NCBI RefSeq assembly: GCF_002224485.1
Contig: NZ_CP022463.1
Location: 2,048,239 to 2,112,238 of the forward strand
Source: Sinomonas sp. R1AF57
GTDB lineage: Bacteria; Actinomycetota; Actinomycetes; Actinomycetales; Micrococcaceae
Direction of reading: 5' to 3'
DNA length: 64,000 nt
Numbering within the stretch: position 1 is the stretch's first letter; every line of letters begins with the position of its first letter. Shown here one piece after another: positions 24,529 to 33,073 of this stretch. Position numbers and translations under genes: made by a program. The notes under the pieces are model-generated. The model worked only from the letters and a program-made list of their open reading frames with translations, searched no databases and had not been told where the DNA came from.

Positions 24529-25376
24529 TTAGGCGGCGGGGTCTGGGCCTGCATCGCGGAATGCCCGGTCCCGTCGAGCATCCTGGAGCCTCTGGGCTTC
24601 GTCGTCATGGTGCGCGCCCTCGTACTGGATCACCAGCTTGATGCGGGGGTACCCCATGTCACCGGACGGCGAGTACGGGTCCAGCGGGACCAGTGAGATC
24701 TGGAGCTCTGGCTCGGGCAGACCGGCCGCGGCAATCGCCTGGCGGAGGAGCGACTCGGGTACCGAATCGGCTCCGACGCGCATGTGCTCGAGCGCGGCTC
24801 TCGCCAATCCGACGCCTTTCATCCACACGTGGGCGTCCAGGAGCTCCCTCAATTCGGAGGTGGTGGCCAGTGGCTTCTCACGGCCTTTCTCCAGTCCAGG
24901 CCTCGGACGCCTGATGAGCTGGTCGCCAAGGGCGATCCGGAACTCTTCTCCGAGCTCCACGGCGAGGTCCAGCCAGGTGCGTGCGGGGGTTGTCATGAGC
25001 AGCCCGTCGGCGTGATGGAGCTCGCCGGGCCGGATCCGCAGCCGTGGCCCGCAACCCCCTTCCTGCGAGCGCGCGGGAGATGAGTGGGCTTGCTCAAGTG
25101 GATCTGCGCATGGTCGTCCACCCAGGGCGGGAGGAACATGCCCTGGAGAGCGGCCGCTGTCCGGTGCGAGACCCAGGCGTCCGCGGTCGCAGCCAGATGC
25201 ACTTCGGCGCGCTCCCGGAGGGTGACGTCCCGCCCAGCTGGGCCGTAGATGCCCCTGCTCCAGCGTTCGAGGTCGTGTGCTCGCAGCCTGCTCACGGAAA
25301 CCCCCGCCTGTCTGGCGGCAACGAAGGTGAAGGCGCGATCGCGGAGGTCCGCCGGAAGGTCAGCTCGTGCAGTCAT
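24529..25376 (-). pseudogene. Decayed AbiEi-like / DUF559-type gene
   Basis: Two adjoining frames form one gene. 24993-25376 carries an N-terminal helix-turn-helix-like domain (R-D-R-A-F-T-F-V-A-A-R-Q-A-G-V-S-V-S-R-L) as in type IV toxin-antitoxin AbiEi-family proteins. 24529-24996 carries the continuation (T-T-P-A-R-T-W-L-D-L, A-L-G-D-Q-L-I-R-R, V-G-A-D-S-V-P-E-S) into a PD-(D/E)XK-like region (Y-P-R-I-K-L-V-I-Q-Y-E-G-A-H-H). One missing base near 25040-25045 separates them. The C-terminus also ends early, just after R-D-A-G where the family usually continues, so this seems true decay rather than only a read error. Such genes are common orphans in Micrococcaceae and need not be toxin partners. 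Confidence 0.65.
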
Positions 25377-25437
25377 GGACCCATAATGTTCGACGCCGCG
25401 TCGGGCTCGCCGCGCTTGTCCACAGGAACTCGCACCT

Positions 25438-25465
25438 GGTGACCCCCAGAAGGTGACCCTCAGAG
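25438..25465. repeat. Two copies of a 14-bp repeat, 3' side of pncA
   Basis: GGTGACCCCCAGAA (25438-25451) is followed directly by GGTGACCCTCAGAG (25452-25465), belonging to the same family as the array at 26088-26143 on the other side of the gene. Confidence 0.7.
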
Positions 25466-25469
25466 TCCC

Positions 25470-26060
25470 TCAGGCGAGCGTGACGTGCCCCGCTTGGAGG
25501 TCCTGGTATGTCGGGCCGAGGTCGTCGGCGATCCCCGCGCACAGCTCGCGGAGGACTCGGGTCTCATAGCCGGCCGCCGCGGCGTCGAGCGCCGTTGCCT
25601 TGACGCAGTAATCGGTCGCGATGCCCACCACGTCGACGGCGCCGATCCCGTGTTCCCGAAGCCATTCGTCGAGGGTGGGCGAGTCGTCCGAGTCGCCTTG
25701 GGCGTCCCCGAACTGCGCAAGATGGCCTTCGAACCCCGAGTAGGCGGCCGCATACTGGCCCTTGCGGAACATCGCGTCTACTCCCGCGAGCTCGAGGCCA
25801 GGGTGGAAGGCTGCGCCGTCCGTCCCGGCGACGCAGTGCGGCGGCCACGAATCGACGAAGTCTGGCTGGTCGGAGAAGTGCCTCCCAGGGTCGACGTGCC
25901 AGTCCTGGGTGGTGACGACGGCGTCGTAGTCGTCCGCGTGGTCCGTGAGGAATGAGCTGATCCGCGACGCGGCGGCGGCTCCGCCGTCGACCGCGAGGGA
26001 ACCTCCCTCACAGAAGTCGTTCTGGACGTCGACGATCACGAGTGCGCGCGCTGGGGCCAT
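25470..26060 (-). CDS. pncA: Nicotinamidase
   Basis: A 196-residue isochorismatase-fold hydrolase turning nicotinamide into nicotinate for PncB. The catalytic triad is Asp in V-D-V-Q-N-D-F, Lys in M-F-R-K-G-Q and Cys in A-T-D-Y-C-V. The metal site is Q-D-W-H-V-D plus a further His, all intact. Start ATG 26060 fits the family; upstream is CACAAT at the leaderless spacing of 6 nt. It is bounded on both sides by clusters of the same 14-bp repeat and separated from pncB by a decayed gene. Confidence 0.92.
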   Translation of the reverse strand: MAPARALVIVDVQNDFCEGGSLAVDGGAAAASRISSFLTDHADDYDAVVTTQDWHVDPGRHFSDQPDFVDSWPPHCVAGTDGAAFHPGLELAGVDAMFRKGQYAAAYSGFEGHLAQFGDAQGDSDDSPTLDEWLREHGIGAVDVVGIATDYCVKATALDAAAAGYETRVLRELCAGIADDLGPTYQDLQAGHVTLA

Positions 26061-26087
26061 GACTCCATTGTGGCCCACCGTCCGGGA

Positions 26088-26143
26088 CCTGACCTTCAGC
26101 ACCTGACCTTCAGGAGGTGACCTTCAGGAGGTGACCCCCAGAC
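26088..26143. repeat. Four-copy 14-bp tandem repeat, 5' side of pncA
   Basis: Units CCTGACCTTCAGCA, CCTGACCTTCAGGA, GGTGACCTTCAGGA and GGTGACCCCCAGAC run head to tail. The last unit and GGGGGTCAGG at 26151-26160 form an inverted repeat that spans the stop of the helicase gene, so part of the array may serve as its terminator. Confidence 0.75.
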
Positions 26144-26155
26144 GGGAGGCGGGGG

Positions 26156-27961
26156 TCAGGTGCGGCCGACGAACCAGTCCCGCAGCTTCGCCAGCCGCGC
26201 GTGGAGCTGGTCCTCGCTCGCCTGCGCAACGGCTGGGCCGCCGCACAGCTCGCGCAGCTTGTTGTGCACGACCCCGTGCGGGGTCCCTGTGCGCGCGCTC
26301 CACGCGGAGACGTTCTTCGCGAGCTCGTTGCGCAGGTCCATGAGCCGCCGGTGGTCCGGGACGCCCGCGGGGGACGACGTCGCGGGCGTCGGCCGTCCCC
26401 TCCGGCGCGAGACCTGGTCCTGCTGCCGCTGCCGCAGCAGGGTCGCCACCTGGTCGGCGTCGAGCAGGCCGGGGATGCCGAGGAAGTCGAGCTCCTCGTC
26501 GGAGCCGACGTCGCCGCCCATGCCGAACTCGCCGCCGTCGAACAGGACGCGGTCGAACGCCGCCTGCGACTCGAGGGCCTCGTACTTGCCCTTGACGAGC
26601 GTGTCGGAGGCCTTCTCCTCGCGGTTGGCCTCGTCCATGAGGGATTCCTCGAGGTCCATGAGCCCGTCCTCGTCCTTCGAGGGGCGGTCGAGCGCGTGGT
26701 CGCGCTCCGCCTCCATCGAGTTCGCGAGTGCGGTCAGCTGCGGCACCGAGGGCAGGAAGACCGAAGCCGTCTCCCCGCGCCGTCGTGCGCGCACGAAGCG
26801 CCCCACAGCCTGGGCGAAGAACAGCGGGGTCGAGGTGGAGGTCGCGTAGACGCCGACGGCGAGGCGCGGCACGTCGACGCCCTCGGACACCATGCGGACG
26901 GCGACCATCCACCGCTTGTCCCCGGCGGAGAACTCCTCGATCTTGTTCGAGGCCTTCGCGTCGTCCGAGAGGATCACGGTGGGCGACTCCCCCGAGACCT
27001 TCTTGAGCAGGCCGGCGTAGGCGCGCGCGTCGTCGTGGTCGGTGGCGATGACGAGGCCGCCGGCGTCCGGGACGGAGCGGCGCACCTCGGTCAGGCGGCG
27101 GTCGGCGCCGGCGAGGACGGCGGGGATCCACTCCCCCTGCGGGTTGAGGGCGGTACGCCATGCCTGGGCGGTGACGTCTTTCGTCACGGCAGCCTCGCCG
27201 AGCGAGGCGGCCATCTCCTCCCCGGCGCCCGTGCGCCAGCGCATCTGGCCCGAGTAGGCCATGAAGATCACGGGCCGGACCACGTGGTCGCGCAGGGCCT
27301 GCCCGTAGCCGTAGGTGTAGTCCGCCTTGGAGCGGCGGATGCCGTCCGCGTCCTCGGCGTACTCGACGAACGGGATGGGAGACGTGTCCGAGCGGAACGG
27401 GGTGCCGGTGAGGGCCAGGCGCCGGACCGCCGGGTCGAACGCCTCGCGCAGGCCGTCGCCCCACGAGAGCGACTCGCCGCCGTGGTGGATCTCGTCGAGG
27501 ATCACGAGCGTGCGCGCGGCCTCGGTCTTCGCCCGGTGCAGCAGGGGCTTGCTCGCGACCTGGGCGTACGTCACGGCGACGCCCATGAAGCCGCGGCCGT
27601 GCGCGCCGTCGGCGTTCTTGAAGTTGGGGTCGATCGCGATGCCCACCCGCGCGGCGGCGTCGGCCCACTGGCGCTTGAGGTGGTCCGTCGGCGCGACGAT
27701 CGTGACGCGGTTGACGGCGCCCTGCTCGATGAGCGTCGAGGCGACCCGCAGCGCGAACGTGGTCTTGCCCGCGCCGGGAGTCGCGACGGCGAGGTAGTCC
27801 CGCGGCGCGAGGGCGAGGTACTTGTCTAGCGCCTCCTGCTGCCAGGCACGGAGCTTGGGAGCGGTGCCCCACGCGGCCCGCTCCGGATAGGCGGGGGGCA
27901 GGGCCGTGGGCGACGCGCCGGAGTGCGACGACGGGTCGCCGCCGAAGAGGGTGTCCGTCAT
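26156..27961 (-). CDS. DEAD/DEAH box helicase (superfamily 2)
   Basis: A 601-residue SF2 helicase of the ResIII/XPB-like type. Q-like motif W-Q-Q-E-A-L near 41; Walker A T-P-G-A-G-K-T-T near 60; motif II D-E-I-H-H near 156; motif III L-T-G-T-P-F-R-S-D; motif VI Q-A-V-G-R-F-V-R-A-R near 380. A charged C-terminal extension rich in D/E follows. Substrate and role are unknown. Start ATG 27961 overlaps the stop of the MFS gene by 4 nt. The open frame continues upstream to 28708 but is antisense-type noise. Operon DUF3039-MFS-helicase. Confidence 0.85.
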   Translation of the reverse strand: MTDTLFGGDPSSHSGASPTALPPAYPERAAWGTAPKLRAWQQEALDKYLALAPRDYLAVATPGAGKTTFALRVASTLIEQGAVNRVTIVAPTDHLKRQWADAAARVGIAIDPNFKNADGAHGRGFMGVAVTYAQVASKPLLHRAKTEAARTLVILDEIHHGGESLSWGDGLREAFDPAVRRLALTGTPFRSDTSPIPFVEYAEDADGIRRSKADYTYGYGQALRDHVVRPVIFMAYSGQMRWRTGAGEEMAASLGEAAVTKDVTAQAWRTALNPQGEWIPAVLAGADRRLTEVRRSVPDAGGLVIATDHDDARAYAGLLKKVSGESPTVILSDDAKASNKIEEFSAGDKRWMVAVRMVSEGVDVPRLAVGVYATSTSTPLFFAQAVGRFVRARRRGETASVFLPSVPQLTALANSMEAERDHALDRPSKDEDGLMDLEESLMDEANREEKASDTLVKGKYEALESQAAFDRVLFDGGEFGMGGDVGSDEELDFLGIPGLLDADQVATLLRQRQQDQVSRRRGRPTPATSSPAGVPDHRRLMDLRNELAKNVSAWSARTGTPHGVVHNKLRELCGGPAVAQASEDQLHARLAKLRDWFVGRT

Positions 27962-29412
27962 GCGCGGCGCGCCCCCCGGTCGGCGGACGACGGCGCGTGG
28001 GCGCGCAGGCCTGCGAGCGCGCCGAACAGAGCGGGAACCGAGAGGACCGCGGCGATGAGGGCGAAGCCCGCCGCCCCCGGGGCGCTGCCCGAATCGAGCA
28101 TGTGGGCGTACAGCGTTCCGGCTCCGGCGGTTCCAATCACTCCACCGAGCATATCGGCCAACTGGAGGCTGGCCGAATTCCGGCCGCGTTCGGCCGCGTC
28201 GCTGAGCTCGAGGGTCAGGACGGAGGTCGTCGACATCGACAGGCCCATCCCCGCCCCGGCGACGAACCAGGACAGGGCGATCGCCCAGGGGGTCGTCTGG
28301 GTGCCGACGGACAGCGCGACGGCCGCCAGGCACGCGGCAACGGCCGCCGGCCCGAGGACCAGGTAGAGGCGCCGCGGCAGCCAGGAGCGGGCCTGCGCGA
28401 AGGATCCCGCGGTCCAGCCCAGGGCGCCGCCCGTGAGCGCGAGGCCGGCGATCGAGGGTTCGAGGCCGTACCGGTTCACGAGGATCAGCGGGATGAACGC
28501 CTCCGAGCCGAAGAAGGCGAACGTGATGAGGCCGCGCACGGCCATGACGGCCGGCAGGCCCCTGCGGGCGACCCACGTGCCGGCGAGGATGAGGCGGGGA
28601 ACGGACAGCACGGCGAGCGCGGCCCCGGCGACACCGACGGCGGCGAGGAGGGCCGGCGCGTCGGACCTCAGGTTCGATCCGGGGTCGGCTGCGGACACGA
28701 GTGCCCACTGCGCCGCGCCGACGCCGCAGGCGAGCGCCGCGCCCCGGAGGGCGCGCCGTCGCCCGTCATGGCCGCCTTTCTCGGGGGCGGCCGGCGGCCC
28801 GAGGGAGCGCACGCGCGGCCACACGAGGGCCACTGCGACAAGGACGATCGGGGCGACGCCGAGGAAGGGCCAGCGCCAGCTGACGTGCTGCGCGAGGAGC
28901 CCCGACACGTACGGCCCGACGAGCGACGGCACAACCCACGCCGCCGAGAACCACCCGAACATCACCGGCTGGAGGGCGGGCGGGAGCGCCTGCCCGATGA
29001 CGACGTAGACGGCGACGATCATCGACCCGGCGCCGAGCCCGGAGACCATCCGGCCGAGCGTGAAGAGGCCGAAGTCGGTCGCGGCGCCGCCGAGCACGAG
29101 GCCCGAGAACATGAGCGCGAGGCCGGTCAGGAGCGCCGGCCGCGCGCCTCTGGCGTCGCACCATGGTCCCGCTGCGGCGGTCGCGGCCATCGAGGCGGTG
29201 AGGAAGAGCGAGAAGGCGAGGCCGTAGGAGCCCTGCCCGCCGAGCTCGGCCGCCACGACCGGCATCGCAGTGGTGACGGCCATCGCCTCGAACGCACCGC
29301 ACGTGACGATCGCGAGGAGCCCGACGACGAGCGCACGGTACGGCGGGGAAAGGAGTCCGCCGGCACCGTCGTCGGCGTCGTCACCCGCCGGGGATCCCCG
29401 TCCCCGGGTCAC
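27958..29412 (-). CDS. MFS transporter, 14-TM drug-exporter type
   Basis: A 484-residue transporter related to the EmrB/QacA branch. G-A-F-E-A-M-A-V-T-T-A-M-P-V-V is in TM1, L-G-R-M-V-S-G-L-G-A-G-S-M in TM4, and G-A-G-M-G-L-S-M-S in a late helix. Start GTG 29412 (V-T-R-G-R-G) overlaps the DUF3039 stop by 4 nt; the upstream in-frame codon at 29520 would lie within that gene. Substrate unknown. Both its ends overlap neighbours, so the three genes form one translationally coupled unit. Confidence 0.8.
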   Translation of the reverse strand: MTRGRGSPAGDDADDGAGGLLSPPYRALVVGLLAIVTCGAFEAMAVTTAMPVVAAELGGQGSYGLAFSLFLTASMAATAAAGPWCDARGARPALLTGLALMFSGLVLGGAATDFGLFTLGRMVSGLGAGSMIVAVYVVIGQALPPALQPVMFGWFSAAWVVPSLVGPYVSGLLAQHVSWRWPFLGVAPIVLVAVALVWPRVRSLGPPAAPEKGGHDGRRRALRGAALACGVGAAQWALVSAADPGSNLRSDAPALLAAVGVAGAALAVLSVPRLILAGTWVARRGLPAVMAVRGLITFAFFGSEAFIPLILVNRYGLEPSIAGLALTGGALGWTAGSFAQARSWLPRRLYLVLGPAAVAACLAAVALSVGTQTTPWAIALSWFVAGAGMGLSMSTTSVLTLELSDAAERGRNSASLQLADMLGGVIGTAGAGTLYAHMLDSGSAPGAAGFALIAAVLSVPALFGALAGLRAHAPSSADRGARRA

Positions 29413-29735
29413 GCCTTGTCGTCGTCTCCGCCGGAACGCAGGCCCTCGTAGATCTCCTTGCAGGTTGGGCACACGGGGAACTTCTTGGGGTCGCGTCCGG
29501 GGGTCCACACCTTGCCGCACAGTGCGATCACGGGTTCGCCGGTGAGCGCGGACTCCATGATCTTCTCCTTGCGCACGTAGTGCGAGAAGCGTTCGCGGTC
29601 GCCCGGCTCGAGCTCCTCGCGCACTTCCTCCCGCTCGATCGTGGCGGTGGATCCGCCGCGGGCGGGGTCACGCGGGTCGGCGCCGTACGGGTCGCCGGGC
29701 TGTGAGGTGAAGGGGTCCGGAGGCATCGTGGTCAT
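29409..29735 (-). CDS. DUF3039 family small zinc-binding protein
   Basis: A 108-residue actinobacterial protein. After a disordered N-terminus it has E-R-E-E-V-R-E-E-L-E-P-G-D, then Y-V-R-K-E-K-I-M-E-S-A-L-T-G-E-P-V-I, and ends in C73...C89-P-T-C92, likely a zinc ribbon. Function unknown. It leads the operon with an MFS transporter and a helicase. A TACCAT box 6 nt before ATG 29735 and no Shine-Dalgarno suggest a leaderless message. Confidence 0.85.
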   Translation of the reverse strand: MTTMPPDPFTSQPGDPYGADPRDPARGGSTATIEREEVREELEPGDRERFSHYVRKEKIMESALTGEPVIALCGKVWTPGRDPKKFPVCPTCKEIYEGLRSGGDDDKA

Positions 29736-29741
29736 GGATTC

Positions 29742-29747
29742 ATGGTA
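29742..29747 (-). promoter_or_regulatory. -10 box for leaderless DUF3039 operon transcript
   Basis: TACCAT on the minus strand, 6 nt before ATG 29735. Confidence 0.55.
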
Positions 29748-29772
29748 GTCGCGCCCGGGGTGGGGCGGCCGG

Positions 29773-30555
29773 TCAGAGGCCCTGCCAGTCCGGCTTGCCG
29801 TCGTAGGCCTGACGGTAGTAGTCGGCGAGCAGCAGCGCCGACGCGGCAGCCTCGTCGACGATCACGGTGGTGTGCGGGTGGAACTGGAGCACGGAGCCGA
29901 CGCACATCGCCGTGACCGGCCCTTCCACGAGGCCGTGGACGGCCTGTGCCTTCGCGGCTCCCGCGGCGAGGAGGACCACGTGCCGGGCATCCATGATGGT
30001 CCCCACGCCCTGGGTCACGACGTGGTGGGGCACCTCGGACAGCGAGGAGAAGAAGCGTGCGTTGTCGCGCCGGGTCTGCTCCGTGAGGGTCTTGATGCGG
30101 GTGCGCGAGGCCAGCGAGGAGCCGGGCTCGTTGAAGCCGATGTGGCCGTCGGCGCCGAGCCCGAGGATCTGCAGGTCGATCCCGCCCGCGTCGCGGATCG
30201 CGTCCTCGTACGCGGCGCACGAGGCCACGAGGTCGCCCGCCAGGCCGTCGGGGCTGTGGACGCGGGCCGGGTCGATCGTGACGCGCTCGGAGAACTCGCG
30301 CCGGATCACGCTCTCGTAGGACGCGGGATGGCCGCGCGGAAGGCCCACGTACTCGTCGAGGGCGAATGCGGTGGCCCGCGAGAGGTCGAGTCCCTCCTCG
30401 GTGCTCTCGCGGGCCAGCTCGTCGTACAGCGGGAGCGGCGAGGACCCGGTCGCGAGACCGAGGACCGCGTCCGGCGTGCGGGCGAGCAGCGACGTGACTG
30501 CCGAGGCGGCGAGCCGCCCCGCCTCGCGGGCGTCCTTGACGATGACCACTTCCAT
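29773..30555 (-). CDS. nagB: Glucosamine-6-phosphate deaminase
   Basis: A 260-residue enzyme turning glucosamine-6-phosphate into fructose-6-phosphate and ammonia. L-G-L-A-T-G-S-S-P near residue 32, F-A-L-D-E-Y-V-G-L with the catalytic Asp near 68, and L-G-A-D-G-H-I-G-F-N-E-P-G near 133 are all intact. Start ATG 30555 has GAGGGAG about 10 nt upstream. nagA lies 9 kb away on the other strand, so the two are not one operon. The 111-bp region upstream holds a TATCCT candidate -10 box and two copies of GACCCGCTAGGGC 16 bp apart. Confidence 0.93.
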   Translation of the reverse strand: MEVVIVKDAREAGRLAASAVTSLLARTPDAVLGLATGSSPLPLYDELARESTEEGLDLSRATAFALDEYVGLPRGHPASYESVIRREFSERVTIDPARVHSPDGLAGDLVASCAAYEDAIRDAGGIDLQILGLGADGHIGFNEPGSSLASRTRIKTLTEQTRRDNARFFSSLSEVPHHVVTQGVGTIMDARHVVLLAAGAAKAQAVHGLVEGPVTAMCVGSVLQFHPHTTVIVDEAAASALLLADYYRQAYDGKPDWQGL

Positions 30556-30666
30556 GCGGGCGCTCCCTCGGGGGCCTCTCGGCGCGGGTCGCGCGCCCCC
30601 GCCGAGGATATCCAGCCCGGGCGCGACCCGCTAGGGCCGTGACCCGCTAGGGCGCCGGCCGGGCCG

Positions 30667-32256
30667 TCAGCGGGCGCGCGTGAGGGAGGCGTACGTCTCG
30701 GGGCCGCGCGCATCCAGCCAGCGGCCGCCGAGCACGACCCCGCCGGCGGCCAGGGCCGGGCCGAGGACTGCGCCGGCAGCGAGCCCGAGCCATCCCCAGT
30801 GGGCCTGCCCCGTCCCGGCCCACAGGAGCGCGAGGGCGATCTCGGGTGAGATCAGGGCACCGAGCACCAGGAGCCCGCCCGTCTGGACCAGCATCGTCTG
30901 GGCCACGTTCCCCGAGGGCTTCTTGAAGGGGCTCTCGCCCGGGAGGGGGACCGCCACCGTGTACCTCGCCGACACCACCGAGGAGAGCCCGACGCCGCTC
31001 AGGAGGGACCCGAGCGCGAGCCCCAGAAGGGCGGGGAACGCCGCCCACTGGCCCGCCACCACGCACGGCACGGCGGTGGCCACGAGGGTCACGGGCAGCC
31101 CGAAGGCCAGGAGCGCGAGCGCCCGGCCGAGGCGGTCGTCGCGGCCCCGGACCCCCGCGGCGAGATGCAGCGCGAACGCGGTCGAGTCATAGGAGACGTC
31201 CGCGCTGATGCTCCACGCGAGCACGAAGCCGACGATCGGCCCGCTCACCGCGAAGGGGCCGGCCAATGGATCGCCCCCGCCGCCCGCGGAGGCCATGTAG
31301 AGCACCACCGGCAGCAGCGGCACCACCACGAGGCCCGAGCCGTAGCGCGGGTCCCGCAGCCAGTAGACAAGGCACCGGGCGGCCACTGCCCCGGCCGGTG
31401 TGGCGGGCAGGAGGCCGAAGAGCCCTGCGCCCCGGTGGCGGTTCCCCGCACGCCGGCGGCTTGCACCGGTGGGGTGGAGGAGGGCACGGGCCAGCGCCGC
31501 CGACCAGCCCCACGCAGCGAGTGCGAGCGCCGCCGCGGCGACGCCGATCTTGGCGAGGGCCTCGAGGCCGTTGCCCTGGGCCGCGGCGGCCGGTGCCGAG
31601 AACGCCGCGCCGAGCGGCGTCCAGCCCAGCACCTCGCCGGCGGCGACGAGACCGGACGCGCCGACGGCGTCGAGGGACTGCGCGGCGAGCGCGATGATCG
31701 GGCCGAGGAGGACGAGCGGGATGAGCAGGAGCACACTGCTCACGTCGCGGAACCGCCGCGAGGCCGCGAGCTCGGAGGCGAGCGCCGCGGCGAGCCGGCT
31801 CACGGCGACGCACAGGCCGAGCGCCAGGACGGCGCAGACCAGCGCAGTCACGAGCGGCGCCCACCCGCGGGCCCAGGTCAGCGCCGTCGCCGAGAGCAGC
31901 AGCACCGTGCACAGCCCGGGCACGCCAATCAGCCCGGCCAGGCCCTGCCCGAGGAGGAGCTGGCGCCGTGGAATCGGGAACAGCGCGAAGCGCGCCGGAT
32001 CGAGCGTGAGGTCCACGCCCGCGACGAGGATGGGCGCGAGGGCCCAGCCGAGCACGAGCACCGACCCTCCGAGGACTACGAGGGTCTCGGCCACGGGAAC
32101 CTCGGCAAGCCTTAGGACGCCCAGCCCTGCGATCCCGAGGGCGACGGCGCCGAGTCCGTAGAGGGCGCCCAGGATGAGGCCGATGAGCTGCAGGGGACTG
32201 CGGCGGAGTCCGTTGCGCAGGAGCGCGAGCTTGAGCCTGATCAGGTGTGCAACCAC
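30667..32256 (-). CDS. ABC transporter permease
   Basis: A 529-residue polytopic protein with about 12 hydrophobic segments and no recognisable binding-protein or ATPase domain. It starts at GTG 32256 and overlaps the end of the ATPase gene by 16 nt. Large ABC-2-like exporter permeases of this kind pair with a single ATPase; a substrate cannot be told. The open frame extends upstream to 32391 only as noise. Confidence 0.78.
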   Translation of the reverse strand: MVAHLIRLKLALLRNGLRRSPLQLIGLILGALYGLGAVALGIAGLGVLRLAEVPVAETLVVLGGSVLVLGWALAPILVAGVDLTLDPARFALFPIPRRQLLLGQGLAGLIGVPGLCTVLLLSATALTWARGWAPLVTALVCAVLALGLCVAVSRLAAALASELAASRRFRDVSSVLLLIPLVLLGPIIALAAQSLDAVGASGLVAAGEVLGWTPLGAAFSAPAAAAQGNGLEALAKIGVAAAALALAAWGWSAALARALLHPTGASRRRAGNRHRGAGLFGLLPATPAGAVAARCLVYWLRDPRYGSGLVVVPLLPVVLYMASAGGGGDPLAGPFAVSGPIVGFVLAWSISADVSYDSTAFALHLAAGVRGRDDRLGRALALLAFGLPVTLVATAVPCVVAGQWAAFPALLGLALGSLLSGVGLSSVVSARYTVAVPLPGESPFKKPSGNVAQTMLVQTGGLLVLGALISPEIALALLWAGTGQAHWGWLGLAAGAVLGPALAAGGVVLGGRWLDARGPETYASLTRAR

Positions 32257-33068
32257 GTCAGGCCCTCTGACTTCCCCGGGCCGCCGACGAGCTGGACGAA
32301 GCGCTCCTCGAGAGATTCCCCCGCGCGGACCTCGTCGACGGTCCCCGCGGCCAGGATCCGGCCGGCGGCGACGACGGCGACGTGGTCGCACATGCGCTGG
32401 ACGAGGTCCATGACGTGGCTCGAGACGATGACGGTCCCCCCGCCCGCCGTGAAGTCGGTGAGGATCGAGCGGATGTTCGCGGCCGAGATCGGGTCCACGG
32501 ACTCGAACGGCTCATCCAGGACCAGCAGCCGCGGGGCATGCACGAGGGCCGCGGCGAGGGCCACCTTCTTCGTCATGCCGGCCGAGTAGTCCACGACGAG
32601 GGTGGATGCGGCGTCGGCGAGCCCGAACGCGGCGAGCAGGTCGCGGGCCCGCGCGGAGGCGGTCGGGCGGTCGAGTCCGTGGAGGAGCCCCGAGTAGAGG
32701 ATGAGCTGCTCGCCGGAGAGCCTGTCGAAGAGGCGCACCCCGTCCGGGAGGACGCCCATGAGGCGCTTCGCGGTGATCGGCTCCTTCCAGACGTCGGTGC
32801 CCAGCACGTACGCCGTCCCGGCGTCGGGCCGCAGGAGCCCGGTGGCCATCGAGAGCGTGGTGGTCTTGCCCGCGCCATTGGGGCCCACCAGCCCGTAGAA
32901 CGAGCCGACCGGGACGTCGAGGCTCACCCCGTCCACGGCCAGCTTCCCGTCGAACGCCTTGACGAGGCCGCGCAGTGCCAGCGCAGGAGGGGCCCCGGCA
33001 GGGGGCGCGGGCGCCGCCGAGGGAGGGCCCCCGGCCACGGGTACTCCCTCCGCCTCTGAGTGGGGCAC
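32241..33068 (-). CDS. ABC transporter ATP-binding protein
   Basis: A 275-residue ATPase. A Pro/Ala-rich N-terminus (about 30 residues) precedes the domain. Walker A G-P-N-G-A-G-K-T-T-T is near 65; the signature is the variant Y-S-A-G-M-T-K-K instead of LSGGQ; Walker B L-L-V-L-D-E-P-F follows; the switch His is in V-S-S-H-V-M-D. The order ATPase-permease with overlap indicates one exporter. It starts 5 bp after the thioredoxin-fold gene and is therefore in the same operon. Confidence 0.88.
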   Translation of the reverse strand: MPHSEAEGVPVAGGPPSAAPAPPAGAPPALALRGLVKAFDGKLAVDGVSLDVPVGSFYGLVGPNGAGKTTTLSMATGLLRPDAGTAYVLGTDVWKEPITAKRLMGVLPDGVRLFDRLSGEQLILYSGLLHGLDRPTASARARDLLAAFGLADAASTLVVDYSAGMTKKVALAAALVHAPRLLVLDEPFESVDPISAANIRSILTDFTAGGGTVIVSSHVMDLVQRMCDHVAVVAAGRILAAGTVDEVRAGESLEERFVQLVGGPGKSEGLTWLHT

Positions 33069-33073
33069 GGCGG

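Noticed and set aside
24491-26160. Possible complete toxin-antitoxin or defence island
   Set aside because: Only a broken AbiEi-like gene is present; no AbiEii-type nucleotidyltransferase toxin or other defence gene adjoins it.
27962-28708. N-terminal extension of the helicase
   Set aside because: It runs through the MFS gene in another frame on the same strand and lacks protein-like composition; ATG 27961 overlaps the MFS stop as expected for coupling.
30625-30653. Two copies of GACCCGCTAGGGC upstream of nagB
   Set aside because: Possibly regulatory, but only two copies with no symmetry; it may be chance duplication, so it is only mentioned under nagB.
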